DNA of 64,000 nt from CAVTWS01 sp963738445 (GTDB lineage Bacteria; Actinomycetota; Acidimicrobiia; Acidimicrobiales; SHLQ01): NCBI GenBank assembly GCA_963738445.1, contig CAVTWS010000024.1:62001-126000 (forward strand), read 5' to 3'. This document shows positions 53,964-62,351 of this stretch, piece after piece. The notes under the pieces are model-generated. The model made no database searches. It was not told the origin of the DNA and was given only the letters and a program-made list of their open reading frames with translations. Every line of letters starts with the position of its first letter. Position 1 is the stretch's first letter. Both the position numbers and the translations under genes were made by a program.

Positions 53964-55736
53964 TCACGTCGCCTCGTGGATCGGCGGCGGCGCGGTCTGC
54001 CCTGCGTCAGCTTGGGCTTCCGGACCGCTCGAGAGCCGAGGGAGTAGGAAGCCGAGACGGAGGAGCCCGAAGCCCACGAGTAGGAACAGTCCGGCGCGCC
54101 ACAGTGTGTCGACCTCCTGAAGGTCGACGGTGAGGAGCTTGATCACCGTCAGGCCAATCACGGCCAGTCCGGCTGCCGCTACCCGGGGCATCTTGTTCGA
54201 AGCGCCGGCCACAAGCACGACGGTACCGATGACGGCCCACGCAACGGAGACGGCGGCTTGCCCCTGCGGCAGATGGACCAGCACCGATCCGACCCAGAGC
54301 AAGGCCAACCCGAGAACGCCAACCGCGCCGAGGAGCCGGATCGAATCCTCCCGGCAGCGCCACGCCGCGAATCCGATCGCGGCGATCGTGGCTACATGGG
54401 ACACGTCGGCGCCGAACGATGCGTTCTCCGACCACGCGTCGACCATGGCACCGAAGTCGACGAGCGCCGCCACGCCGACGAGCGCCGCTCCCTTGGCCGT
54501 GGTGAACCAGTTCGACTCAAGGTGCCGGCTCAGCTCCAGGAGGCCGGCCCCTTGTACGGCGATGGCCGTGACGGCGTAGGAGACCGAGAAGAAGAGGCCG
54601 ATGCTGATGGTCAACGCCACCGACGAACCGATGAGCACGGCGGCGAGGTGGGCCGACTTGATCGACCGGTACAGCCCCGAAGCGGCGATGGCCAGGCCGA
54701 CCGCCACCGCTAGCGCCACGACAGCGAGGGTCCCTTTGCCATCGGTATCGAGCAGGAACACGAGAGTCCCGAAGGCCCACGGGCCAACCACCATTGGAAG
54801 CTGCACCTCGAGCTGTTGCCAACGGGATTGAAGATCACCGACGCTCGGCACCCACAGCAAGGACGCCACGACGGCGGCCCCGATCACGAGCACAAGCGAC
54901 GCGTCAACCGTCGACTCGGCCTGTTCAGCGTGCGCGATGACTGCGCAGAGGGCAACCACATGGCCGCCGAGGCGCAAGGCGAACCATCCCTGTTCAAGCG
55001 AGAGAACGACGGCGAGCGCTGCCGCGACGGCGAGCCACAAGAGGGTGGCATCAAAGGGCGGGTGGCCCCGTCCGATCGTCAGCCAACCCGACGCTCCGCC
55101 GATCAGGGCGGCCCCGCCGACCCATTCGGACGGCACGAATCGTGCGAGGACGAAGGCAACCAGCCCGACGGCGATCGTGGCGATGAACGCCACGTCATCG
55201 GCGGCTTGATCGAGGAACAGGGAGGAGGCAAACGTGGTGAACAGCCCGAGCACACCGCCGGCGCACAACGCGTGCGTCCAGGGCAATCGGACAGGACGCA
55301 GGCGTAGTCCGACGTGGATCATCCCGCCCGAGACGGCAACGGCACCGGCGAGCTGAAGCTCAGGTCCAATCCAGCCGCGGCTGATCGCCGTGCTGACGGC
55401 GAAGCCGATGGCCAACACGACCAGGCCCACGCCGCCCCATTTGAGTACCGACTCGCTGCCGATCGACGCCAATCCGCGCGAGGGCCATGGCCGCTCCGGC
55501 ATCGGTGGCCGTACAGCCGGTGGGCCAGATCTCGGCCCATCGCCAGCTTGAGTCCGCCGTGAAGCGGGAGGTGGTGGGGGCGGCGGTGGGACGGGGTAGC
55601 CGGTCCACGCCGGCGTGGACGCTTGGTCTGCCGGGGCCGGTACACCGAGGCGAGCCTGCAGCGCCGCCATCTCATCTTCGAGCTGACGCATCCGAGTTTC
55701 AAGCTCCCCGATACGAGGATCAACCGGTTCCGCCAC
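53964..55736 (-). CDS. DUF2339 multi-pass membrane protein
   Basis: A 590-residue protein with a start coiled-coil (PRIGELETRMRQLEDEMAAL), a Pro-rich linker (PVPPPPPPPP) and then about 18 hydrophobic helices with regular Gly/Ala-rich repeats (GGVGLVVLAIGFAVSTAIS; VLGLALLWVGSVLV; LLTVDLQEVDTLWRAGLFLLVGFGLLRLG). This is the DUF2339 layout. Function unknown; an inner-membrane role is expected. GTG 55736 (or 55739) starts after a weak site. It lies between the tRNA fragment and the matching 21-bp repeat, as if carried by the element. Confidence 0.82.
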   Translation of the reverse strand: MAEPVDPRIGELETRMRQLEDEMAALQARLGVPAPADQASTPAWTGYPVPPPPPPPPASRRTQAGDGPRSGPPAVRPPMPERPWPSRGLASIGSESVLKWGGVGLVVLAIGFAVSTAISRGWIGPELQLAGAVAVSGGMIHVGLRLRPVRLPWTHALCAGGVLGLFTTFASSLFLDQAADDVAFIATIAVGLVAFVLARFVPSEWVGGAALIGGASGWLTIGRGHPPFDATLLWLAVAAALAVVLSLEQGWFALRLGGHVVALCAVIAHAEQAESTVDASLVLVIGAAVVASLLWVPSVGDLQSRWQQLEVQLPMVVGPWAFGTLVFLLDTDGKGTLAVVALAVAVGLAIAASGLYRSIKSAHLAAVLIGSSVALTISIGLFFSVSYAVTAIAVQGAGLLELSRHLESNWFTTAKGAALVGVAALVDFGAMVDAWSENASFGADVSHVATIAAIGFAAWRCREDSIRLLGAVGVLGLALLWVGSVLVHLPQGQAAVSVAWAVIGTVVLVAGASNKMPRVAAAGLAVIGLTVIKLLTVDLQEVDTLWRAGLFLLVGFGLLRLGFLLPRLSSGPEAQADAGQTAPPPIHEAT

Positions 55737-55787
55737 CACACCATCTTGACATCGTTCACCGCAAGCCGTTGGAAGCACCCACGCCGA

Positions 55788-55901
55788 TTTTCAACGTCCC
55801 CGCAGCGTGCGGTCCGCCGCCGCGCCGACGAGGACGATCGGTCCGTCTCGGCTTGGATCCGGCACGCCGTCGAACACGAACTCCGCCGCAACGCGAGCTG
55901 A
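55788..55901 (+). pseudogene. RHH antitoxin C-terminal remnant
   Basis: The plus strand reads AVRRRADEDDRSVSAWIRHA then VEHELRRNAS before a stop at 55901, the second half of a CopG-like ribbon-helix-helix protein (RRAe.ddRSvSawvR.Av). No first strand or start codon can be joined in frame. A relic, not a gene. Confidence 0.4.
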
Positions 55902-56128
55902 CCACCATCCCCGACCGAGCACCGACCACCGCTCAACCCGCACCGCGGATGCCCGACCGGCACCGCTGCCCCACCGACACCCCTGCTTCCCCGCCATGGC
56001 CGTCGCGCACTTCACGCGCGCGTAGCGAAGGCACCCGACGGGCCCCACCGGAGACCCGCAGTGCCACCGAAACTGCCTGTGACCGGGCGTTTCGTGCGTT
56101 TCGGCCGGTCAGCGCACCTGCTCGATAG

Positions 56129-56149
56129 TGCTCTGGGAGCAGGGGGTCG
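56129..56149. repeat. 21-bp direct repeat of the tRNA-Pro anticodon region
   Basis: TGCTCTGGGAGCAGGGGGTCG matches 53751-53771 (TGCTTTGGGAGCAGGGGGTCG) at 20 of 21 bases. The copies are 2,378 bp apart in direct orientation and flank the DUF2339 gene. No T-arm follows here. Candidate att site pair. Confidence 0.55.
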
Positions 56150-56173
56150 CCCCAAGCTGGGCCCTCTTCCGAT

Positions 56174-56419
56174 ATGGCAGATCGGACCGACAGATTCAGC
56201 GGCCAGGGCGTCCCGGGGTAGTCGGTCGAGCACGACGGATCGGTGCTCTCGCTCGTCCTCGATCGGCCGGAACGGAAGAACACGCTCACCAACGGGATGA
56301 TCGAGGGCATCACCGCATCGGTCCGCCAGGCGTCCACCGACGACGTCACCCGAGTCGTCGTCCTCCGCTCGACCGGCCCCGATTTCTGCTCCGGGATCAC
56401 CGCCCGTGGACGAGGGTGA
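56174..56419 (+). pseudogene. Truncated crotonase (enoyl-CoA hydratase) remnant
   Basis: ATG 56174 starts MADRTDRFSGQGVPG, then an in-frame TAG (56219-56221), then VEHDGSVLSLVLDRPERKNT, LTNGMIEGITASVRQ and VVVLRSTGPDFCSG before TGA at 56417-56419. This is the first 80 residues of a crotonase, up to the oxyanion-hole region. The rest is absent. An internal stop and truncation make it a true relic. It lies just after the 21-bp repeat, as if cut by the integration event. Confidence 0.65.
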
Positions 56420-56545
56420 CGTCTCGCCGGGCGGCGTCGCTCGACGCGTAGCCGAGCCTCACCATCAGTGCCCGGATCGGCGCCCCACTCGCCGCCACCG
56501 CCGCCAGGGTGGCGTTCGTCCAGAACCCCGCCGCTGACGGTCGGT

Positions 56546-56899
56546 TCAGTAGGCCTCGAATCGTGCGCTGAGCTTTGCCATGTCAACGGGGTCTCCGGTG
56601 AGGATGAACGTGCCCAGGCTCTCTGCGACGACGGCCAGGTGGGCGTCGACGACATCGGAGGTCGTGGTTTGAGCGAGCCGGCGACCGATCGTCACCGACT
56701 CGTCGAGGGAGTGGACGTCGAAATGGCGGACTGCTCGGGCCAGGTTGGCCTGCCGTGCCGGCTCGCGCCACACCTGGGCGAGAACCGGGTGGGTGGTGTG
56801 CAGCTCGTCGCCTCGTTCGGTTGCCCGCTTGATGAGGGCCCAGAGTCGAGAGTTCAGGTTTTCGCCATCGATGATGAATGGGCCGGCGTCGATGATCAG
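56546..56899 (-). CDS. vapC: PIN-domain toxin (VapC-like)
   Basis: The PIN domain reads LIIDAGPFIIDGENLNSRLW (first Asp), HTTHPVLAQVWREPARQANL (conserved Glu region substitutions), SDVVDAHLAVVAESLG (Asp pair) and TGDPVDMAKL (last Asp). 117 residues. No ATG/GTG/TTG precedes the domain; a CTG at 56899 overlapping the antitoxin stop (CTGA) is the best start. PIN toxins are Mg-dependent ribonucleases. Confidence 0.8.
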   Translation of the reverse strand: MIIDAGPFIIDGENLNSRLWALIKRATERGDELHTTHPVLAQVWREPARQANLARAVRHFDVHSLDESVTIGRRLAQTTTSDVVDAHLAVVAESLGTFILTGDPVDMAKLSARFEAY

Positions 56900-57141
56900 C
56901 GACCGACCCCTTGACGATCGAGGACCGCGTCGGCCCAGTCGAGATGCTCACGGTCGATAGGGCCTTCGACTGCTTCCCAGGACGCGATCATGTCGAGCAT
57001 GGCCTGGCTGCGACGCCGGCGTTTCACCTCGGCGAGTAGCGATCGCTTGATGGCGAGCTTCATGGTGCCATCCATGACGACCAGCTCGGCGAGGGCCGCT
57101 TGCATCTCGTCATCGAAGTTGACGGTCGTCTTTGTAACCAC
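56896..57141 (-). CDS. vapB: VapB-like antitoxin
   Basis: 81 residues from GTG 57141: VTKTTVNFDDEMQAALAELV, MDGTMKLAIKRSLLAEVKRR and the acidic tail AVEGPIDREHLDWADAVLDR. This is an RHH-type N-terminus with a toxin-binding tail. Its stop overlaps the PIN toxin start. A -10-like TATGGT lies just upstream on this strand's promoter side. Confidence 0.72.
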   Translation of the reverse strand: MVTKTTVNFDDEMQAALAELVVMDGTMKLAIKRSLLAEVKRRRRSQAMLDMIASWEAVEGPIDREHLDWADAVLDRQGVGR

Positions 57142-57341
57142 ACATGTATGGTATCGACGCCCTACGTGGAGGTCAACGGGTCGTCGGGGCCGCTGTTGAG
57201 CGCCGTGAACGCCCGGACCGTCCCTGACCAGATGCGGAGCTCTTCGCCGCCGACCCCAGAGCACGTCATCTCGAGCCCGAGACCCTCCAGGATCGAAAGG
57301 TGACAAATCGCGGAAAGCTGAGCGCTCCTACACTGCAGCGT

Positions 57342-57722
57342 GTGGACATCGATCCCACGGTTCGAGACGACGTCGTTCGTGCCTTGCGTACTGCCGGGGC
57401 CTCGTTCGCTCTGGTGTTCGGGAGCCGGGCCCGGGGCACGAACACGAATCTGTCCGACATCGACGTGGCCGCATGGTGGCCACGGGATCCGCCGACACCG
57501 TGGTCCGTTGCAGTCCCCGACCGCGTGGATCTGATCGTCATCCACAACCTCCCGCTCGAGTTGGCCGGCCGCATCGCGCTCGAAGGCGTCGTGATCCTCG
57601 ACGACGATCCGGCGGCCCGGGTGCGCTGGGTGGCGGACACCCGAAAGATCTGGCTCGACGAGCGACCACGTTTCGAAGCCGCACACCGCACCTTCCTCGA
57701 AGCGGCCGCTCGTGGTCGATGA
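57342..57722 (+). CDS. mntA: MntA-like minimal nucleotidyltransferase antitoxin
   Basis: A 126-residue MNT-fold protein: ALVFGSRARGTNTNLSDIDVAAWW, the GSx10DxD motif (G-S-R-A-R-G ... D-I-D), and DRVDLIVIHNLPLEL with the third acid. GTG 57342 is chosen because TACACT at 57329-57334 is a -10-like box (leaderless); GTG 57300 is an alternative. It AMPylates and neutralises HepT. Overlaps the HEPN gene by 11 bp. Confidence 0.85.
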   Translation: MDIDPTVRDDVVRALRTAGASFALVFGSRARGTNTNLSDIDVAAWWPRDPPTPWSVAVPDRVDLIVIHNLPLELAGRIALEGVVILDDDPAARVRWVADTRKIWLDERPRFEAAHRTFLEAAARGR

Positions 57723-58129
57723 GGGCCGTATCTCACGACTGCTGCGCGGGATCAGCGATCGAGTCGAGCGGCTGCGCGCCGCGTTCGTCCACCGCAGTCG
57801 CCGACCCGCCGGGGCTCTGGCTCGACGGCGTCAAGTACCTCCTGATCACCGCGATCGAGGGCTGCATCGACGTCGCCCACCACATCGTCTCGTCCGAGCG
57901 CTACGCCGCCCCCGACACCAACGCCGCCGCCATCCGGCTGCTGGGCGATCACGGCGTGATCTCACCGGAGCTCGCCGGGAGCATCGCCAGGGCGGTCGGC
58001 TTCCGCAACGTGCTCGTCCACCGGTACGTCGACGTCGACGACGACATCGTGATCGACGCGCTGCACCGCCTGGACGAGCTCGACGACTTCGTCAGCCAGG
58101 TCAGCCGCTGGCTGCTGGACCAGCCGTAG
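57712..58129 (+). CDS. hepT: HepT-like HEPN-domain ribonuclease toxin (one frameshift)
   Basis: It begins at GTG 57712 (VDEGRISRLLRGISDRVERL). After an indel at about 57800 it continues with LDGVKYLLITAIEGCIDVAH, and contains FRNVLVHRY, the R-x4-x-H catalytic motif of HEPN toxins. 139 residues in total. With MntA it forms the HepT-MntA type VII TA system. The indel would inactivate the toxin if real, but conservation on both sides suggests a sequencing error. Confidence 0.8.
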
Positions 58130-58235
58130 CCCAGAGGTCACCGTCGCCACCGGACGAACCCGACGGCGACAATGGGCGAACTGCTCGCCGCGTGACCATG
58201 GCGACAGATTCGATTCGATGTAGTACACCTGGCTC

Positions 58236-58949
58236 ATGCTGTTCAGCGCGCATGTCGTTGACACCGGTCGCCTTGCCGCATTGCGACGCAAGACACCGTC
58301 GGCCGCGCACGTTCCCGGGTTGAAATCGGCTCGCACCGCTACCTGCGCACCCTTCACCCGAGGGGTGTTGCCCCGACCTCAGCTCGGGCGCGAGCTCATG
58401 GTGGCGTGCTGGGACGACGAGGCTGCGCTCGACGGATTCCTTGCCGATCATCCGACTGGCCGGGCCTTCAGCGCCGGATGGCAGGTGCGCATGGAGCTCG
58501 TTCGGGCCGCCGGCGTCTGGCCCGGACTCGACGACGACATGGTGGCCGCCGCCGGCTCGAAGTCGAGAGGCATGACCGGTCCGAGCGTCGCCATCACCAT
58601 TGGCACGGCGTATCTACGGACGACGGTCCCGTTCATCCGCGTCAACAGCGGTCTCGAGGACCAGTTCCTCGAGACGCCCGCCGGCGTGTGGGGGACGGCC
58701 TCCACCAACCTGCGCCAACGGCTCGTGGCGACGCTCACGATCTGGGAGAACGCCGACGCCGCGGTCGACTACATGAAGACCGGCGCCCACGGCGCGGCCG
58801 TCGCCGCTCACTACGACCCGGCCAAGGACCCAACCGGCCACACCTTCGTGACCGGTGGAGGCTTCTTCGGTTTCCGGCCCTTGGCCACCAGCGGCTCGGT
58901 CGGTGGCAAGAACCCGCTCCCCGCCGACCTCCTCGCCAGCCGTCTCTGA
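58236..58949 (+). CDS. CrtA-like (spheroidene monooxygenase family) protein
   Basis: The 237-residue protein starts at ATG 58236. LSAHVVDTGRLAAL-like opening, RPQLGRELMVACWDDEAALD, FLADHPTGRAFSAGWQVRME and RGMTGPSVAITIGTAYLRTTVPFIRVNSG resemble the spheroidene-monooxygenase/CrtA-like ferredoxin-fold family. No other carotenoid genes are here, so the substrate is open. It is flanked by TA modules on both sides. Confidence 0.55.
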   Translation: MLFSAHVVDTGRLAALRRKTPSAAHVPGLKSARTATCAPFTRGVLPRPQLGRELMVACWDDEAALDGFLADHPTGRAFSAGWQVRMELVRAAGVWPGLDDDMVAAAGSKSRGMTGPSVAITIGTAYLRTTVPFIRVNSGLEDQFLETPAGVWGTASTNLRQRLVATLTIWENADAAVDYMKTGAHGAAVAAHYDPAKDPTGHTFVTGGGFFGFRPLATSGSVGGKNPLPADLLASRL

Positions 58950-58969
58950 CCGTCCAGCGATTCCGCCGG

Positions 58970-59392
58970 TCAGGGGTCGGGAAGCTCGTCGGGGTAGGTG
59001 ACAGCGATGTCGGCAATGGCCTTCGTGAAGTCTGATGAGTTGTTCGTGATGAACCGGTCCGCGCCGCACGCAACGGCTGTGGCGAGGTGCACGGCGTCAG
59101 CGGCACGCAGCCTGTGGGTAGCTCCGAGCACGGTGGCGAGTTCGGCGATGGCCTCGTCGACGGGCCGAAGATCGACACGCCCGAGCAGCGCCGTCAGCGC
59201 CTCGAGCTCGGTCTCGATGCCTTCGCGCAGTGGCTTGGTGAGCAGCTCCGGGATCAGCAGCACGGACCCGACACCGGCGATCGCGCCGCTCGTCGTCGTA
59301 GCTTCCGCAGGGAAGAGAGCGCGGATGCGCCGTCCGAGCGGGTGACCGGGTACGGCCGCGTAGATCAAGACGTCGGCATCGAAAGCATCCAC
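58970..59392 (-). CDS. vapC: PIN-domain toxin (VapC-like)
   Basis: A 140-residue PIN protein: MDAFDADVLIYAAVPGHPLG (first Asp), VGSVLLIPELLTKPLREGIE with the conserved Glu, LRAADAVHLATAVACGADRF (Asp pair) and ITNNSSDFTKA (final Asp). All four acidic positions are present. ATG 59392, 11 bp after the antitoxin stop. A magnesium RNase toxin. Confidence 0.87.
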   Translation of the reverse strand: MDAFDADVLIYAAVPGHPLGRRIRALFPAEATTTSGAIAGVGSVLLIPELLTKPLREGIETELEALTALLGRVDLRPVDEAIAELATVLGATHRLRAADAVHLATAVACGADRFITNNSSDFTKAIADIAVTYPDELPDP

Positions 59393-59403
59393 GTCTACGA
59401 CTG

Positions 59404-59695
59404 TCAGCGTGCTGACCGGCTCGCGGCCACGTGGGCGATGAGTTCGTCAGCCCGCTCGGCGCTCACGGCGGGCGCTTCGGAGAGCCGGGTGGCCTTGGCT
59501 CGATCGAGAAGGTCACGCAGACGCTCGGCATCCGCGAGCGCTCGGTCAGCCCGCCGAACCCTGACTGTATCGGGGCGGACGACGACCGCTACCGCATGTC
59601 CGTGGCGGGTGATGGTCACTTCCTCGCCGGCGAGCACACGGTCGAGGATCTCCGGTAGAGCCACCGCGTGCTTCGCTGACTGACATCGTCGACAT
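59404..59695 (-). CDS. Phd/YefM-like antitoxin (one frameshift)
   Basis: ATG 59695 reads MSTMSVSEA, then after a one-base indel at about 59672 continues AVALPEILDRVLAGEEVTIT and RHGHAVAVVVRPDTVRVRRA, the Phd fold, with a helical toxin-binding tail. Total about 97 residues. Partner of the PIN toxin at 58970. A canonical Phd N-terminus normally reads vseAra.LpeiLd, matching the restored frame. Confidence 0.77.
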
Positions 59696-59747
59696 GACCT
59701 GATTGTACGTCCACGTACGTTCATGTACGCGGCGGGGTCGAGTCGGC

Positions 59748-61750
59748 TCAGTTAGCCACGACACGGGCGCGGGCAAGGTTCTGGACGAGCGCAAACGGCG
59801 TCGTGCCGTCGCCGTCACGGTGAGCGGTGACCCGTACGGTCGGGAAGTGGGTGCCCGGCACCGGCACGCTCCAACGCCGCTCGACGGTGACCTCGGTGGC
59901 CGACACCGCCTCACGGATCGGGTACGTCCCCGCCCCGTCGAGATCCCACTCGACGCTGATGATCCGGCCGGCACCGGGTGGCGCGGACGCCGTCGCCACC
60001 AGGACCACGTCATCGCCGACACGGACATCGGCGCGGTCGGCAACGCCCACACGGACGTCGGCGCGGTCAACGCAGTCGACGGTGAGCGTCACGACCGGTT
60101 GGAGGCCGAGCCTCTGCGTCGCGGTGGGCGGCACGATCACCTGGCCGTCGACCACCTCGTACCCGGTGGTCGGCAGCGGCGGGAGGTCACGCTCGACCCA
60201 CGCACTCACGTCCCGAAGGGCCTGTTGTAGCGCACCGACGTAGCTGACCGTATGGGTCGGGTCGCCCTGGACGACATCGTCGCCGTGCTCGGCGTTGTCG
60301 ACGAACCAGAGCCGGAACCGATCCGACGCGTCGCCGCGACCATCCTCGGCGCAGGCGTCCTCGACCCGGCGGCGGTACCAGTCGGCCTGCCACGGGAACG
60401 CCTCGCGGTCGAGCAGGCAGGCCACCACGATCATGCGGCCCTCGAACCGGCCCGACTGCACGGTCCCGGATGCGTTCGCGGCGAACAACGGGCCGATCAG
60501 CATCGGACGTTGAGGAAAGGCGGGTTCACCGTCGGTCCCGCGGAACTGGTCCCAGACGGTGAAGTCAGCCGACGGCACCTGGTGGCGGTGGTAGGTCTGG
60601 GCGGCGAGGAACCCTCGATTGTCGACCTGGACCCGATCGCCCGGCCGGAGCCGAGCGGCCGCAGCCGACCCGGGGCCGAGCACGGCGACGTCGCCGTCGA
60701 TCTCGAGGATGACCAGCCGCTCGCCGGCGGCGTCTCCGGAGGCCGCGACCAGCTCCGCGCCGGCGACGGCCCCGGCGGGAGCGGTCGACAGCTGAACACC
60801 GACCGGCTTCCTCAGGGAGTCCGCCTCCCGTCTCCAGGCGGTGTTGACACTCCCACGGGCGTCATCGGCCGGGTTCTCGCCCTCACCGATCACCGCCACG
60901 ACCTCACAGTCATGCACGACGACGTCGCGCATCAGCGATGCCGGCGCCTCGTGACCGAGGTATCCGGGCTGCTCCCAGTAGTCGACGAAGTACGCGGGAT
61001 CGGCCATCCGCATCCCGCCGTAGAGGACTGGGAAGGCATGCATGCCCATCGAGCGATGGGCGAACCACGAGCGCGGTGGGAAGCCCATGGCCGTGACCTC
61101 CCGCAGCGCTTCGGCTTCGTCGACGTCGAGACCGGCGTACGGGTCGCCGGTACCGCCGGGCTCGACGGCATCGACGATCTGGTCGAGTCGATCACGGAGC
61201 AGCCGCTGCGCGTGCATGCGGATGGTGAAGCAGTTGGGGATGGCCATCGGCGACCCGATCACGTAGGGCACGAAGCCATCCCACACACCGGTGGTGTTCT
61301 CGGCGCCGCCGATCGTTCGGAATCCTCCGCCACTGCCGCCGTAGGCGTACCCGAACGGGCGGTGCTCGCCGTACATCGCGACGGCGACGGTCCGGGAGTG
61401 CTGGGCGGCCGCCGCGTTCGCCCGGTATGCCCCGATCGTTCGGTCGACCGCCCCGGGCATGGCCTCGGCCCCGCCACCGTTCGTCTCCAGGAAGTACGCG
61501 CCGCTGTCACAGGCGAACCCGATCCGGTGCGCCCCGACGACCGTCTGCGCCAGGTGCTCACTGTCGGGCACGGGCGTGAGGTGCTGGAAAAGCGGCCCTC
61601 GTACTGTTCGGCGGGCGGCAGGTAGATCGAGAACCGGGTGTTGGTTCCCGTGAAACCACCGTGCACGTAGCGGTGGCGCACCGGCTCGGTACGCCACTCG
61701 TCGAGGTCGATGTACGGTTGGCTGAACCGGTCGTCGGAGTCGGCGCTCAT
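59748..61750 (-). CDS. Large alpha/beta-hydrolase-like protein with PKD-like C-terminus (one frameshift)
   Basis: About 667 residues. From ATG 61750: RFSQPYIDLDEWRTEPVRHR, FTGTNTRFSIYLPPAEQYEG. An indel near 61600 shifts the frame to FQHLTPVPDSEHLAQTVVGA. The nucleophile elbow reads YAYGGSGGGFRTIGG (G-x-S-x-G). A central region (DVAVLGPGSAAAARLRPGDR; VDNRGFLAAQTYHRHQVPSA) follows. The C-terminal 90 residues (DVVLVATASAPPGAGRIISV then EWDLDGAG) look like a PKD beta-sandwich. An 8-residue unit DRADVRVG is duplicated before it. No signal peptide seen. Possible esterase. Confidence 0.7.
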
Positions 61751-61763
61751 CGCGGCCATCCGA

Positions 61764-62351
61764 TCACGCGGACGGTCGGTCCGGGAATTCCGGCGTGCGG
61801 TAGCCGTCTCGGGTGAGGATGCGGATGGGGTCGGTGCCGTCCCACTCGGCGCTGGTTCGAGCCATGCCGGCCACGGCCTCGACGAACCCCGGTGCGGCCT
61901 CCGCGACCTCGGTGTAGAACCCGAAGTCGGCGGCGGTGTCGAAGAACCCGACCCGCTGGTCACGACCCATCTCGGACACGAACTCGTAGCCGAGCGAGGT
62001 GTAGTGGGCGACCGAGGCATCGAAGTCGTAGGTGAGGCTGCACAGCTGGTGCAGGCCGGCCCGGACGTCGGCGTAGTCGGTGAAGATGCTCTCGCCGTCG
62101 CTGTGGACCCTGATCAGCTCGATCTGCACGGGGCCGGCCTGGGCGACGGCCACCTGCATGTCGATCGTCGACCGTTGACCGCGATACGTGCAGGGCGACT
62201 CGGCCCGGCGCAGGACGTGGAACGGGCCGACCCGGTGGACGTCGACCCAGCGGCGAGCGGCGGCGAACAGGTCGTCGACGACGAAGCCGAGCTGGAAGAA
62301 CCGGTAGTCGCCCTCCGGCCAGGCTTGCTGGAACAGGCCCGGTGCCGTCAC
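61764..62351 (-). CDS. VOC-family protein (glyoxalase fold)
   Basis: A 195-residue protein from GTG 62351: FFQLGFVVDDLFAAARRWVD, VGPFHVLRRAE, STIDMQVAVAQAGPVQIELI and HQLCSLTYDFDASVAHYTSL then GYEFV. Two beta-alpha-beta-beta-beta modules with His/Glu metal positions (FVVDD, QIELI, HQLCS). GTG overlaps the stop of the upstream gene. A dioxygenase, isomerase or lactonase role is typical of the fold. Confidence 0.75.
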   Translation of the reverse strand: MTAPGLFQQAWPEGDYRFFQLGFVVDDLFAAARRWVDVHRVGPFHVLRRAESPCTYRGQRSTIDMQVAVAQAGPVQIELIRVHSDGESIFTDYADVRAGLHQLCSLTYDFDASVAHYTSLGYEFVSEMGRDQRVGFFDTAADFGFYTEVAEAAPGFVEAVAGMARTSAEWDGTDPIRILTRDGYRTPEFPDRPSA

